From contig CALXPU010000006.1 in NCBI GenBank assembly GCA_944390455.1, positions 1 to 64,000 of the forward strand: DNA of 64,000 nt, written 5' to 3'. Below are positions 34,558 to 42,841 of the stretch, piece by piece (the stretch's first letter is position 1; each line of letters opens with the position of its first letter). Source of the DNA: an uncultured Alphaproteobacteria bacterium. Its GTDB lineage: Bacteria; Pseudomonadota; Alphaproteobacteria; RF32; CAG-239. The position numbers were made by a program, and so were the translations under genes. The notes below the pieces were generated by a model that saw only the letters and a program-made list of their open reading frames with translations, searched no databases and was not told the DNA's origin.

Positions 34558-35043
34558 TTACTTTCGGGCTTGGGCTTCTTTGATTAATTCTTCCAACAAG
34601 TTTTTACCAACTTTGTCTTTTTGAACTATTCTGGCGATGCTGTTGGTCGTGGCGCCATGTTGTAGCATCTTGACCATAACTGCTCTTGCCGCATCTTTGT
34701 CTTTGCATACTTCAAAGTAGTAAAAATGAAAGAACAAATTGTGGAAGCAATTGTAACCATGCCAATCTTCGGCGTTTACATTGGCTCCTTTGTCTATCAT
34801 CTTCATGGCTACACTCCACATTTGCTTATCGGTTGCTATTTGCAAATAGGGCAGTTCTCCGCCAAGAGGATTGTCTAGTTTACCTTTTAAATCAGCGCCG
34901 TCTTCTATGGCTTGAAGTGCTATGGCAATATTTTCTTCATCGCTATAGTGCCAGTTTTCTTGTGCTTTAAATTTTTCGCTTTGTTGATAATGACTGAGAG
35001 CATTTACAAGAAGCTGCTCGGGTTTTAAGTTTGTTTTTTCCAT
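34558..35043 (-). CDS. Ankyrin-repeat-like protein
   Basis: The 161 residues contain ankyrin-type units: ALQAIEDGADLKGKLDN, then PYLQIATDKQMWSVAMKMI-DKGANVNAEDWHGYNCFH, and a last MVKMLQHGATTNSIA. Such repeats mediate protein-protein contacts. There is no signal peptide. The gene has its own minus-strand promoter and an AT-rich leader. Partner and role unknown. Confidence 0.8.
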   Translation of the reverse strand: MEKTNLKPEQLLVNALSHYQQSEKFKAQENWHYSDEENIAIALQAIEDGADLKGKLDNPLGGELPYLQIATDKQMWSVAMKMIDKGANVNAEDWHGYNCFHNLFFHFYYFEVCKDKDAARAVMVKMLQHGATTNSIARIVQKDKVGKNLLEELIKEAQARK

Positions 35044-35135
35044 AAGGCTTAAAAATTTTTAATTAATAATACCTCAGACGGAATGTCTGAATTTTTTTAC
35101 TCAATTATATATAAATACTTATATTTTGTAGCGCT

Positions 35136-35163
35136 ATTTTAGAAACTTTTGCTCTTTTGTCAA
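35136..35163 (-). promoter_or_regulatory. Candidate promoter of the ankyrin gene
   Basis: On the minus strand, TTGACA, a 16-base spacer and TAAAAT. The leader of about 85 bases contains the small hairpin CAGAC/GTCTG. Confidence 0.6.
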
Positions 35164-35214
35164 GTTTTTTTGTCGTGAAAGCCGATTTTAATTTGGCATA
35201 AAAGTTAATTTAGG

Positions 35215-35243
35215 CTTGCATTGTCAAAATATTGTACCTAAAT
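35215..35243 (+). promoter_or_regulatory. Heat-shock (RpoH-type) promoter of dnaJ
   Basis: CTTGCA, a 16-base spacer and CCTAAAT, matching the spacing and both boxes of the element before hsp20. Confidence 0.6.
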
Positions 35244-35289
35244 AATCTTAAGATTTAGATTGTAATGTTTTATTGTATGGTTTGATGAT

Positions 35290-36408
35290 ATGACTACCAC
35301 AGCTGACTACTATGAAGTTTTGGGCGTGACCAAAACTGCTTCAGGGGATGAAATCAAAAAGGCTTATCGTAAATTGGCAATGCAATATCACCCTGACAGA
35401 AACCAAGGTAATAAAGAGGCGGAAACTAAGTTTAAGGAAATTAACGAAGCGTATGAAATCTTAAAAGATGAACAAAAACGTGCGGCATACGATCGTTACG
35501 GTCATCAGGCTTTTACCAGCGGTATGGGTGGTGCAGGCGCTAATCCGTTTAATGGATTTGACTTTACCGGTGCAGGTTTTGCTGATGTCTTTTCTGACAT
35601 CTTTTCTGAATTTACGGGGCAGGGACGTGCAAGACAACGCTCTTATGCCGAACGTGGCGAAGATATTCGTTATGATGTTGCATTGACTTTGGAAGAGGCT
35701 TATGTCGGCTTAGAAAAAGAAATCAATATCACAACTTCTAAAGAATGTGATGCTTGTCATGGGCATGGTACGGCTGATGGTAAAGAACCTCCGGTTTGTG
35801 CAACTTGCGGCGGTACTGGTAGAGTCAGAACTCAACAAGGCGGTTTCTTTGTTTTTGAAACAACGTGTCCGCAATGTCGTGGTACGGGACGTGTGGTAAC
35901 CGATAAATGTAAAAAATGCCGTGGCACGGGTAAGGAAAAACTTGAGAAATCTCTTAACATCAAAATTCCAGCCGGTATTGAAAATGGTACACGTATGAGA
36001 GTTTCCGGTGAAGGTGAAGTCGGTAAGCGTGGCGGACCTAAAGGTGATTTATATGTTTTCATTACCGTTAAAAGACATAAAACTTACGAACGTGACGGGG
36101 CAGATTTATTCACGGTTTCTCCGATATCCATGTCTATGGCTGCTATGGGCGGACAATTTAAGCTCAAAGGGATTGATGGTGAGGAAATTAACGTGGAGGT
36201 TAAGCCGGGTACTCAACCTAATGATAAACTGCGTATCAAAGGTAAAGGCATGCGCTATATGAATTCGGATAAACGTGGTGATTTGTTTGTTGAATTCAAA
36301 GTGGTTATTCCAACTAAGTTATCCGACGCGCAGAAAGAATGTTTGAAACAATTTGATGCGGCGGCTCCCGAAGAAGAAAAGAGCTTTTGGAACAAATTGT
36401 TCGGTTAA
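35290..36408 (+). CDS. dnaJ: Chaperone DnaJ
   Basis: DnaJ delivers unfolded proteins to DnaK and stimulates its ATPase. The 372 residues have the J domain with the HPD motif (YHPDRNQGN), a Gly/Phe-rich region, four zinc-finger CXXCXGXG repeats ([32 protein letters not shown]) and the C-terminal substrate-binding domains. No dnaK is visible upstream, so dnaJ stands alone under its own heat-shock-type promoter. The ATG lacks a good Shine-Dalgarno site. Confidence 0.98.
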   Translation: MTTTADYYEVLGVTKTASGDEIKKAYRKLAMQYHPDRNQGNKEAETKFKEINEAYEILKDEQKRAAYDRYGHQAFTSGMGGAGANPFNGFDFTGAGFADVFSDIFSEFTGQGRARQRSYAERGEDIRYDVALTLEEAYVGLEKEINITTSKECDACHGHGTADGKEPPVCATCGGTGRVRTQQGGFFVFETTCPQCRGTGRVVTDKCKKCRGTGKEKLEKSLNIKIPAGIENGTRMRVSGEGEVGKRGGPKGDLYVFITVKRHKTYERDGADLFTVSPISMSMAAMGGQFKLKGIDGEEINVEVKPGTQPNDKLRIKGKGMRYMNSDKRGDLFVEFKVVIPTKLSDAQKECLKQFDAAAPEEEKSFWNKLFG

Positions 36409-36428
36409 TCTCTGATTTTATTCAATTC

Positions 36429-36454
36429 AGCGCTTCGTTAGAGGCGCTTTTTTT
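36429..36454 (+). terminator. Rho-independent terminator of dnaJ
   Basis: AGCGC and GCGCT pair around a loop of 10 bases, followed by seven T. Confidence 0.75.
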
Positions 36455-36487
36455 GTGTGTGATTTAAAGAGTTGTTATGTATTATGT

Positions 36488-36516
36488 TTGACTTTGCGTT
36501 CCTTTTAAAGTATAAT
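36488..36516 (+). promoter_or_regulatory. Strong sigma-70 promoter for the gene at 36543
   Basis: TTGACT, a 17-base spacer and a consensus TATAAT, about 27 bases from the start codon. Confidence 0.8.
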
Positions 36517-36542
36517 TACTTCATATTATTGCGGAGGCGATT

Positions 36543-37553
36543 ATGAGTGATGAATATAAAATTTTTGTAGATGAAAGTTTAGACATTTCTGATGCGCAAC
36601 GTCAAGAAGTGCAAGAAGGTTTATCATCACTCAAAACATGGTTAACCCAAAGGCGTCAGTTTGCTAAAAATGCCGACGGAGAACCTGATTATCAACAGGC
36701 GATTGATAATCTTAGCCAAACGAAAGTCTTTATTACCGAAAAAGGTGTTGATCGTTTGATTGATGCGGTTGAAAGTGGTGAACTCCACTTGACCGATAAA
36801 TTTGTTCAGGCTTTGGGCGGAAAAGATAAGGCTATGGCGCATCTTCATAAATTAAGCGCTCAGCAAGGCGACAATAATATCGCATTTAATACGCTCGGTA
36901 TTATTAAAGAACCTACTGTCTTTCTTAATCTCAAAAACTATGAACAAAATAAAGGGCATATTGAGTTGCGCTCTATCTCCAGCTTGGTTACGCACGAAGC
37001 AACTCATGCTTTAGGACTTAAATTTAGTGAAAATATGGCCAATGTTATCGTTGGTAAAGAAGTTAATGATGGCGTAGAGTACAGCAAATATCGTGATAGC
37101 GGAAAAGAAGTTTATGCTAGAGTTATGCAACTGCGACATGATTTAAAACTTGATCCTGAGCATGAATTTAGTTTAGACGATGTTACGAAAATGCGTCAAG
37201 ATTGTATGGAAAAGCGCCAAAACTATCAAAAAGTTGAAGGAAAAGCTGCTCCGGAAAATTTGGATACAATGTTGTTTGAGCGTTATTCCGACGAGCAAAT
37301 TCAATATCTGCTGAATGCAACTTCCGAGATTTTACCGCAGCAAGATAATTCTTTAGATCGCTATCAGTTGGCGGATGCGATGAAAAGAGATTATGCTAAG
37401 TCGCAAGCCGAACTCAGAGTTAAATCGCAACTTTATAAAACTGATGCTAATCAGATATTATTGGCGGATAGTCAAAAAGAAAACGCTCCTAAAGTTAATA
37501 ATCTGTCGCAAACAATATTGCAAAGAAAACTTCAAGAGCGTTATTATTCCTAA
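36543..37553 (+). CDS. Putative zinc metallopeptidase (HEXXH)
   Basis: The 336-residue product carries VTHEATHALG, an HEXXH zinc-protease motif at His151-Glu152-His155. A plausible third ligand is Glu189 in GKEVYARVMQLR, which would make a gluzincin-like site. The N-terminal 150 residues are helical and charged, the C-terminal third is Lys/Gln-rich. There is no signal peptide or membrane segment, so it acts in the cytoplasm or leaves by a route not visible here. GGAGG precedes the ATG. Substrate unknown. Confidence 0.7.
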   Translation: MSDEYKIFVDESLDISDAQRQEVQEGLSSLKTWLTQRRQFAKNADGEPDYQQAIDNLSQTKVFITEKGVDRLIDAVESGELHLTDKFVQALGGKDKAMAHLHKLSAQQGDNNIAFNTLGIIKEPTVFLNLKNYEQNKGHIELRSISSLVTHEATHALGLKFSENMANVIVGKEVNDGVEYSKYRDSGKEVYARVMQLRHDLKLDPEHEFSLDDVTKMRQDCMEKRQNYQKVEGKAAPENLDTMLFERYSDEQIQYLLNATSEILPQQDNSLDRYQLADAMKRDYAKSQAELRVKSQLYKTDANQILLADSQKENAPKVNNLSQTILQRKLQERYYS

Positions 37554-37569
37554 ACGAACTAAAATTCAG

Positions 37570-38460
37570 CTATTTTCTTTTCGGCTTTTGCTTAAAACTG
37601 CCATCTGATTTCTTTTTGAAACTATAAGGCTCGTAATTGGTGCCTTTATTTTCTTTGCGGCTGAATTTTACGCTTTTTTGACGAGCAAAATCTTTGCGTT
37701 CTTTGTCATTTTTAAGAGATGTAGGCTTATGTTTTGGGGAGAATTTCGGCTTTTTAACAATAACTTCCACACCGTTTTCAAAGAAGGTTGTTGTATCTTT
37801 TGCTTCTGAAACAGTTCTTCCTTTCGGCATTTGGATTTTCTTTTTGCCAAATTTTTCATCTGCCTTCATAACAGTCGCAATAGATGGCGCCGCCGGATTT
37901 TTCTTCTTTTCTACAGAAAAGCCAAATTTGCCGATTTTACGTCCTAAAGTGTAATAAAAGCCATGCGCATACGCTAATAATCCGGCTTTTTCCAAATCTA
38001 ACGCACCGTTTTCATCTATATATTTATCATCCACGTTTACAGCCACAACTTCTGCCAAAAACATATCATGAGTGCCAAAAGGGCGAACTTCCAACACTTT
38101 ACATTCCATAGACACAGGGCATTCGGCGATTTGCGGTGCTTTGACTTTTGAGCAAGGTTCGGCGGTTAAACCGGTTAACGCAAATTTATCTAAATCTCTA
38201 CCCGACTTTACGCCAACCGTATCTGTTGCTTCCGCAATTTTCCATGTCGGCAAATTGATGGTGAATTCTTTGTTTTGGCTGATTAACTCATGCGTATAAC
38301 GGCTCGGTCTTAATGATACATAAGTCAATACCGGATCAGAACAAATAATTCCCGTCCACGCGGCAGTCATTACGTTTGGATGTTCCATATTTCCGGATCC
38401 GATTAATGCCGGCGGAAGAGGGGATAACATTGTTCCCGGTTGCCATGTTTGCTTGCTCAT
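37570..38460 (-). CDS. Flavin reductase-like protein with a basic tail
   Basis: Residues 1-190 form a flavin reductase-like (flavoredoxin) domain: PLPPALIGSGN, TAAWTGIICSDPVLTYVSLRP, FTINLPTWKIAEATD and LAYAHGFYYTLG. Such proteins bind FMN and reduce flavin or small substrates. The last 100 residues are a Lys/Arg/Phe-rich low-complexity extension (for example PKHKPTSLKNDKERKDFARQ) not normal for the family; it may bind nucleic acid or membrane. AAGGAA precedes the ATG. Confidence 0.85.
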   Translation of the reverse strand: MSKQTWQPGTMLSPLPPALIGSGNMEHPNVMTAAWTGIICSDPVLTYVSLRPSRYTHELISQNKEFTINLPTWKIAEATDTVGVKSGRDLDKFALTGLTAEPCSKVKAPQIAECPVSMECKVLEVRPFGTHDMFLAEVVAVNVDDKYIDENGALDLEKAGLLAYAHGFYYTLGRKIGKFGFSVEKKKNPAAPSIATVMKADEKFGKKKIQMPKGRTVSEAKDTTTFFENGVEVIVKKPKFSPKHKPTSLKNDKERKDFARQKSVKFSRKENKGTNYEPYSFKKKSDGSFKQKPKRK

Positions 38461-38497
38461 TTTATTTTCCTTCTCACTGATTGTTTTATTGCCGCGG

Positions 38498-38525
38498 AGT
38501 ATAGCAGATTGTTTGTATTTGTAAA
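38498..38525 (-). promoter_or_regulatory. Promoter of the flavin reductase-like gene
   Basis: On the minus strand, TTTACA, a 16-base spacer and TATACT, about 35 bases from the ATG. Confidence 0.65.
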
Positions 38526-38593
38526 GAGGTGAAAATAAAAAATCCGTTTGTTTTTCTTCTTGCCGAATTTGTGTTTTGACCTCTTGATGATAA

Positions 38594-38623
38594 AGAAAAA
38601 GCGTTCCTTTGCAGAAACGCTTT
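38594..38623 (-). terminator. Rho-independent terminator of pepA
   Basis: GAAAGCGTTTC and GAACGCTTTTT pair on the minus strand around a short loop and are followed by CTTT. Confidence 0.7.
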
Positions 38624-38646
38624 CCTCTCTATCTTAGGTTGCTTTT

Positions 38647-40128
38647 TTATTTTTTCTCCAAGTTTTGTAACAACTTGTTGATTAAGCGAACACCGAAACC
38701 ACTTGCTCCCTTAGGATATAATGGTTTGGGTTTACCAAACATATCCATACCGGCAATATCCAAGTGCGCCCACGGAGTTTTGTTTGGCAAAAACTCTTCC
38801 AAGAAGCATGCGGCGGTAATGGAACCGGCGGCTCTGCCGTCTGATATATTCTTAACATCAGCCATGTCAGACTTTATCAATTTACGATAACCGTCCGTCA
38901 TCGGGAAACGCCATAATTCTTCACCAGATTGTTCGCCCGAGATACTCAATAATTCTGACAAACAATCATCATTACTGAATAAGCCTGCCATTTCACTACC
39001 CAACGCAACCACAATCGCACCGGTTAATGTTGCCAAATCCACAATGCGTTCCGGCTTATATTCTCTTTCAACATAGGTCAAGCAATCGCCCAGAACCAAT
39101 CTTCCTTCCGCATCCGTATTCAATATTTCAACAGTTTTACCCGATAGGGAGGTCACAATATCTCCGGGGCGGGTGGCTGTTCCTGACGGCATATTTTCCA
39201 CTAAACCTACAATACCCACAATATTTAACTTCAATTTCTGTTGAGTGGCTGCTTTCAAACTAGATACAACCACAGCAGAGCCTGCCATGTCTTGTTTCAT
39301 ATCCCACATGCCGGCTGCAGGTTTAATGGATATACCACCGGAATCAAAGGTTACACCTTTACCGACCAATGCAATATCATAGCCTTTTTTGCTCTTGTTG
39401 CCGTTATATTCCAAAATTGCCACATATGGACTGTTGGCTGAACCTTGAGCCACGGACAATAACATATTGAAACCTTCTTTTTTCAACTGTTCTTTGTCTT
39501 TTAAGATAACCTTTAAGCCCAAATGTTCCAAACGCTTGATGTCTTTCGCATAAACTTCCGGCGTTAACTCGTTTGACGGTTCATTGGTCAAATCGCGCGC
39601 ATATCTGACGGCATTGGCCAGAGCGGCGCTCTTTTCATAATCTTTCTTATCCAACTTGTCTTTGGCAACGAAATTTAATGTTTCCAATCTCGGAAATTCA
39701 TCAGCTTTCTTTGTCGTGCGGTATTTATCAAAGCTATATGATGACAATTCCACACCTAAACCCATATTAGAAGCGATGTCTTTGGCTTCAAAGTCTGTTT
39801 TCGGCAAGTGTCTTGCAAAAATTGTCGCAGATTTGAAGTTTTTTATCTGATTATACAATCTTCCACCTAAAGTTTGCAATGTTACGGGGGTGGCTGTATT
39901 TGAAATTCGTAACAAAACAACCACGTCTTTGCCGTTATTTAAGACTAAGATGTCTTCTTTCTTTTCTCTACCTTCATCAGCTTTAGCAACTAAATCTTTC
40001 AGACGATTAAAGGTTGAACGATCAATAATGCCGCCGGTAACGCCATAGTTTAAGGCTTCCTCTTTGGTTGCCAACAAAACTTTGACTTCGGTTTCTTTAG
40101 CCGAGCGGTTAAATGTAATTTCTGTCAT
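38647..40128 (-). CDS. pepA: Leucyl aminopeptidase (M17)
   Basis: PepA is a cytoplasmic di-metal aminopeptidase that removes N-terminal residues from peptides. The 493-residue length is normal. The active-site block is clear: LVGKGVTFDSGGISIKPA, DMAGSAVV, and NTDAEGRLVLGDCLTY, with LATLTGAIVVALG downstream. AAAAGGAG precedes the ATG. The N-terminal macro-like domain is present. Confidence 0.97.
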   Translation of the reverse strand: MTEITFNRSAKETEVKVLLATKEEALNYGVTGGIIDRSTFNRLKDLVAKADEGREKKEDILVLNNGKDVVVLLRISNTATPVTLQTLGGRLYNQIKNFKSATIFARHLPKTDFEAKDIASNMGLGVELSSYSFDKYRTTKKADEFPRLETLNFVAKDKLDKKDYEKSAALANAVRYARDLTNEPSNELTPEVYAKDIKRLEHLGLKVILKDKEQLKKEGFNMLLSVAQGSANSPYVAILEYNGNKSKKGYDIALVGKGVTFDSGGISIKPAAGMWDMKQDMAGSAVVVSSLKAATQQKLKLNIVGIVGLVENMPSGTATRPGDIVTSLSGKTVEILNTDAEGRLVLGDCLTYVEREYKPERIVDLATLTGAIVVALGSEMAGLFSNDDCLSELLSISGEQSGEELWRFPMTDGYRKLIKSDMADVKNISDGRAAGSITAACFLEEFLPNKTPWAHLDIAGMDMFGKPKPLYPKGASGFGVRLINKLLQNLEKK

Positions 40129-40199
40129 GGTTTTCTCCTTTTCTTTAATCTCGGTTATTTTGCGTCTTTATTAGTGAATAAAGTCTTAAAATTATGGGC

Positions 40200-40227
40200 T
40201 TGACTTTGCTTTTTATGGTGCTAATGT
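40200..40227 (+). promoter_or_regulatory. Candidate promoter of sua5
   Basis: TTGACT, a 16-base spacer and TAATGT. Confidence 0.45.
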
Positions 40228-40274
40228 CTGAAAAATGTTGTTATCGCAGAGATTTTTTTATTTGTGAGGATGTT

Positions 40275-41219
40275 ATGAGCGGAATTTTTAAGGCTGATGA
40301 GGCTAATATATGTCAGGCGGCGGAACTTATCAAGGGAGGTAAACTCGTCGCATTTCCGACGGAAACGGTTTATGGGTTAGGTGCCAGCGTTTATGACGCA
40401 CACGCCGTAGCCGGAATTTTTGCAGCTAAAGGGCGTCCGTCGTTTAATCCGCTGATTTCGCATATCGCTGAACCGGCACAATTGGCGGAATATGCCAAAG
40501 CTGATGAAAGAGCTTTGTTCTTGGCTAAAAAGTTTTGGCCGGGGCCTCTTACCTTTGTTCTGCCTCGATTAGATGAAAATCCGGCACTTGATTTGGTTTG
40601 TGCAGGGCTTAAGACCATTACCGTGCGTTGTCCGAAACATCCTGTTGCTTTAGAACTTATCCGCAAATCAGGTGTACCGATTGCCGCTCCTTCCGCAAAT
40701 CGCTCGCAAACTATATCGCCAACTACAGCAGAAGCTGTTTATGAAAGTTTGGGCGACAATGTGGATATGATTTTGGACGGTGGCGCTTGTGAAGTCGGCG
40801 TTGAATCGACTATTTTGGATTTAACCACGTCTCAAGCTGTTTTATTACGAGCAGGGGGCATTACCAAAGAAGAACTTGAAGAGGCGCTTAACGAACCGGT
40901 GGCTATTTCTGACGGAAACCCAAACCGTCCAACTTCTCCGGGGCAGCTTTTGAAGCACTACGCGCCTTCTAAAAAGTTACGTATTAACGCTACAGAGCGC
41001 CAAGATGGTGAGTTATTTATCGGGTTTGGGCCGGAATATGATTGGGCAGAAATGAATTTGAGTCCTAAAGGGGATTTACGTGAGGCAGCTGCTCATTTGT
41101 TTGCTTATATGCGTGAGGCTGATAAAAATCCCAACTTCTCTCGTTTGGCTATGGCTCCAATTCCATTTGAAGGGTTAGGGCTCGCTATTAATGACCGAAT
41201 TAAACGTGCCGCACGTTAA
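40275..41219 (+). CDS. sua5: Threonylcarbamoyl-AMP synthase, Sua5/YrdC family
   Basis: This enzyme makes threonylcarbamoyl-AMP for the t6A37 modification of ANN-decoding tRNAs. Residues of about 10-200 form the YrdC domain: AFPTETVYGLGA, AAKGRPSFNPLI, WPGPLTFVLPR and APSANRSQTISPTTA. The 314-residue length and RPTSPGQLLKHYAPSK followed by a further domain make it the long Sua5 form rather than TsaC. ATG 40275 follows GAGGA; an open frame extends upstream but would start before the promoter. Confidence 0.96.
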   Translation: MSGIFKADEANICQAAELIKGGKLVAFPTETVYGLGASVYDAHAVAGIFAAKGRPSFNPLISHIAEPAQLAEYAKADERALFLAKKFWPGPLTFVLPRLDENPALDLVCAGLKTITVRCPKHPVALELIRKSGVPIAAPSANRSQTISPTTAEAVYESLGDNVDMILDGGACEVGVESTILDLTTSQAVLLRAGGITKEELEEALNEPVAISDGNPNRPTSPGQLLKHYAPSKKLRINATERQDGELFIGFGPEYDWAEMNLSPKGDLREAAAHLFAYMREADKNPNFSRLAMAPIPFEGLGLAINDRIKRAAR

Positions 41220-41246
41220 TATATATTTGTTTTTTGCTCTAAAAAT

Positions 41247-41277
41247 AAAGCGCTTCATTATTAATGAGGCGCTTTTT
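41247..41277. terminator. Terminator between convergent genes
   Basis: AAAGCGCTTCAT and ATGAGGCGCTTT pair (one mismatch) around TATTA, with T and A tracts on either side. Confidence 0.85.
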
Positions 41278-41295
41278 TGATGAGTTTTTTGTTTC

Positions 41296-41700
41296 TTAAC
41301 CTTTTACTTGAATATTTTCTTTTATTTTATTGATTTTGTTTTCTATTCTGGCTTTTCCTTTTTCTTTCATATCGTTAAATTCTTGTACCAAAGAACCTCG
41401 ATATTCCACAGCCCACGCTACCATTGAATCTATCACTGGCTTCAGGTTATAACCAAGATTGGTTAAGGTGTAATCTACACGTGGCGGAATTTGAGCATAT
41501 ACCTTCCGCTTTAATATACCGTTTTCTTCCAACATACGCAAATTTGAAGTCAATACTTTCTGCGTAATGTTACCTAAGTCCTTTTTTAATTCGCCAAAGC
41601 GTTTCGTCCCGTCCATTAAACTTTCTATAATCTGTACTTTCCAACGGTCGCCAAGCATTTTTATTGTGGTTTCCGCAAGACTTAGAGAAACTTCTTCCAT
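41296..41700 (-). CDS. HxlR-family transcriptional regulator
   Basis: This is a winged helix-turn-helix DNA-binding protein of 134 residues. The family pattern is clear: LGDRWKVQIIESLMDGTKRF, ELKKDLGNITQKVLTSNLRM and LEENGILKRKVYAQIPPRVD, ending in a helical, Lys-rich tail. HxlR proteins often respond to electrophiles or oxidants through a Cys; I see no Cys here, so the signal is unknown. AAAGGAG precedes the ATG. Confidence 0.95.
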   Translation of the reverse strand: MEEVSLSLAETTIKMLGDRWKVQIIESLMDGTKRFGELKKDLGNITQKVLTSNLRMLEENGILKRKVYAQIPPRVDYTLTNLGYNLKPVIDSMVAWAVEYRGSLVQEFNDMKEKGKARIENKINKIKENIQVKG

Positions 41701-41730
41701 TTTTACGGCTCCTTTCTTGTTTTCTAAGTA

Positions 41731-41759
41731 AATTTATAAAACCTGCTTCAGATTGACAA
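41731..41759 (-). promoter_or_regulatory. Candidate promoter of the HxlR gene
   Basis: On the minus strand, TTGTCA, a 17-base spacer and TAAATT. Confidence 0.5.
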
Positions 41760-41847
41760 GGAATTTTTGTAATTAATGCAATGTTTTTTATGGTTTTATT
41801 TTATTGTGACAATTTTGTTACAAATAGGGGAAAATTGCGCTTTTTTG

Positions 41848-41876
41848 TTGATTTTTGCTAAAAAATGTAGTATACT
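41848..41876 (+). promoter_or_regulatory. Sigma-70 promoter of the pilin-related genes
   Basis: TTGATT, a 17-base spacer and TATACT, shortly before the gene at 41913. Confidence 0.75.
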
Positions 41877-41912
41877 CTCAACATATACGTATATATGGGT
41901 GGAGCTGATTTT

Positions 41913-42821
41913 ATGTATTTATTGATGTTACTTGCGACGTTTATGGCGTCAATCTATGGATACAACCTTTCCGCGCGTCCCGATTATGATAGGGATATTG
42001 CGCGAAAGAAAGCTGCTGCCGTTGTTTATAAATTCCTTATTCACCATAATACCTTAAAAAAATACGCCATAGATATTAATCTGGGTGTTCATGTCGGCGA
42101 AGGGGTGGAATGGGTCTTACCCAATGATATGTTTTATGCTGATTTTGAGGCTTCGGAAGCTCAAGATAATGAGGATATTCATACTTTCTTCGTTAATGGC
42201 GGTGATAAAAGAATTATTTTTCTTCGCGCTAAAGACAAAAAAGGTTCTGCAAATGTTGGGGGACGCGATTATCTAAATGCCGGAAGACAAATGTATAATG
42301 GAGATGAAATGGCTTCTAAAATTATTTGTCTTGATAAACCTATGAACGAAACAGATAGTAAAAATTGTACGCCGACTACCGATGCCGATGGGAATATTAC
42401 CAATACTTGTTGTGACTTAGCAAAAGGTGGACGGTATTTGGTTTCATATAAAAAACTAGATGCACGTTGGATTAATCGAATTACGGGGGAGGTTTCTATT
42501 GATTTTGTTAACGCCCTTAATAAAAAACTTTATTATGAACGTTTGGGGGTTATTCACTGGGGAAAAGGTGCTGAAACTAATAGGGAAGGCTGGAACTTTA
42601 AAGGAAAAATAAATTTTATTCCAGTTTTTGCTGACGATATGGAAAAATGGGATCAAGAACATGCTGATTCCGGTCGTGATTCATATCCGGTTGAACGAAG
42701 AAATCGCGCTTATTGGGAGATGCCTAAGTGGATATTTGATGAGCATTTCTTCAAAGATAAAGATGGTAATGATTTGTGTAACAAACAACAACCTTGTATT
42801 TTTAAAATTGAGAGTTTTTAG
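41913..42821 (+). CDS. Membrane-anchored protein upstream of the giant pilin-like gene
   Basis: The 302-residue product has one N-terminal membrane helix (MYLLMLLATFMASIYGYNL) followed by a charged stem and a soluble domain with two adjacent Cys (NTCCDLAKGG). The N-terminus resembles PilM-type proteins of conjugative type IV pili, a loose match. ATG 41913 is chosen because GGAG lies eight bases upstream; ATG 41895 has none. It ends 20 bases before the giant pilin-like gene, so the two form an operon. Confidence 0.65.
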   Translation: MYLLMLLATFMASIYGYNLSARPDYDRDIARKKAAAVVYKFLIHHNTLKKYAIDINLGVHVGEGVEWVLPNDMFYADFEASEAQDNEDIHTFFVNGGDKRIIFLRAKDKKGSANVGGRDYLNAGRQMYNGDEMASKIICLDKPMNETDSKNCTPTTDADGNITNTCCDLAKGGRYLVSYKKLDARWINRITGEVSIDFVNALNKKLYYERLGVIHWGKGAETNREGWNFKGKINFIPVFADDMEKWDQEHADSGRDSYPVERRNRAYWEMPKWIFDEHFFKDKDGNDLCNKQQPCIFKIESF

Positions 42822-42841
42822 TTATAAAAGGAGGCAAGATT

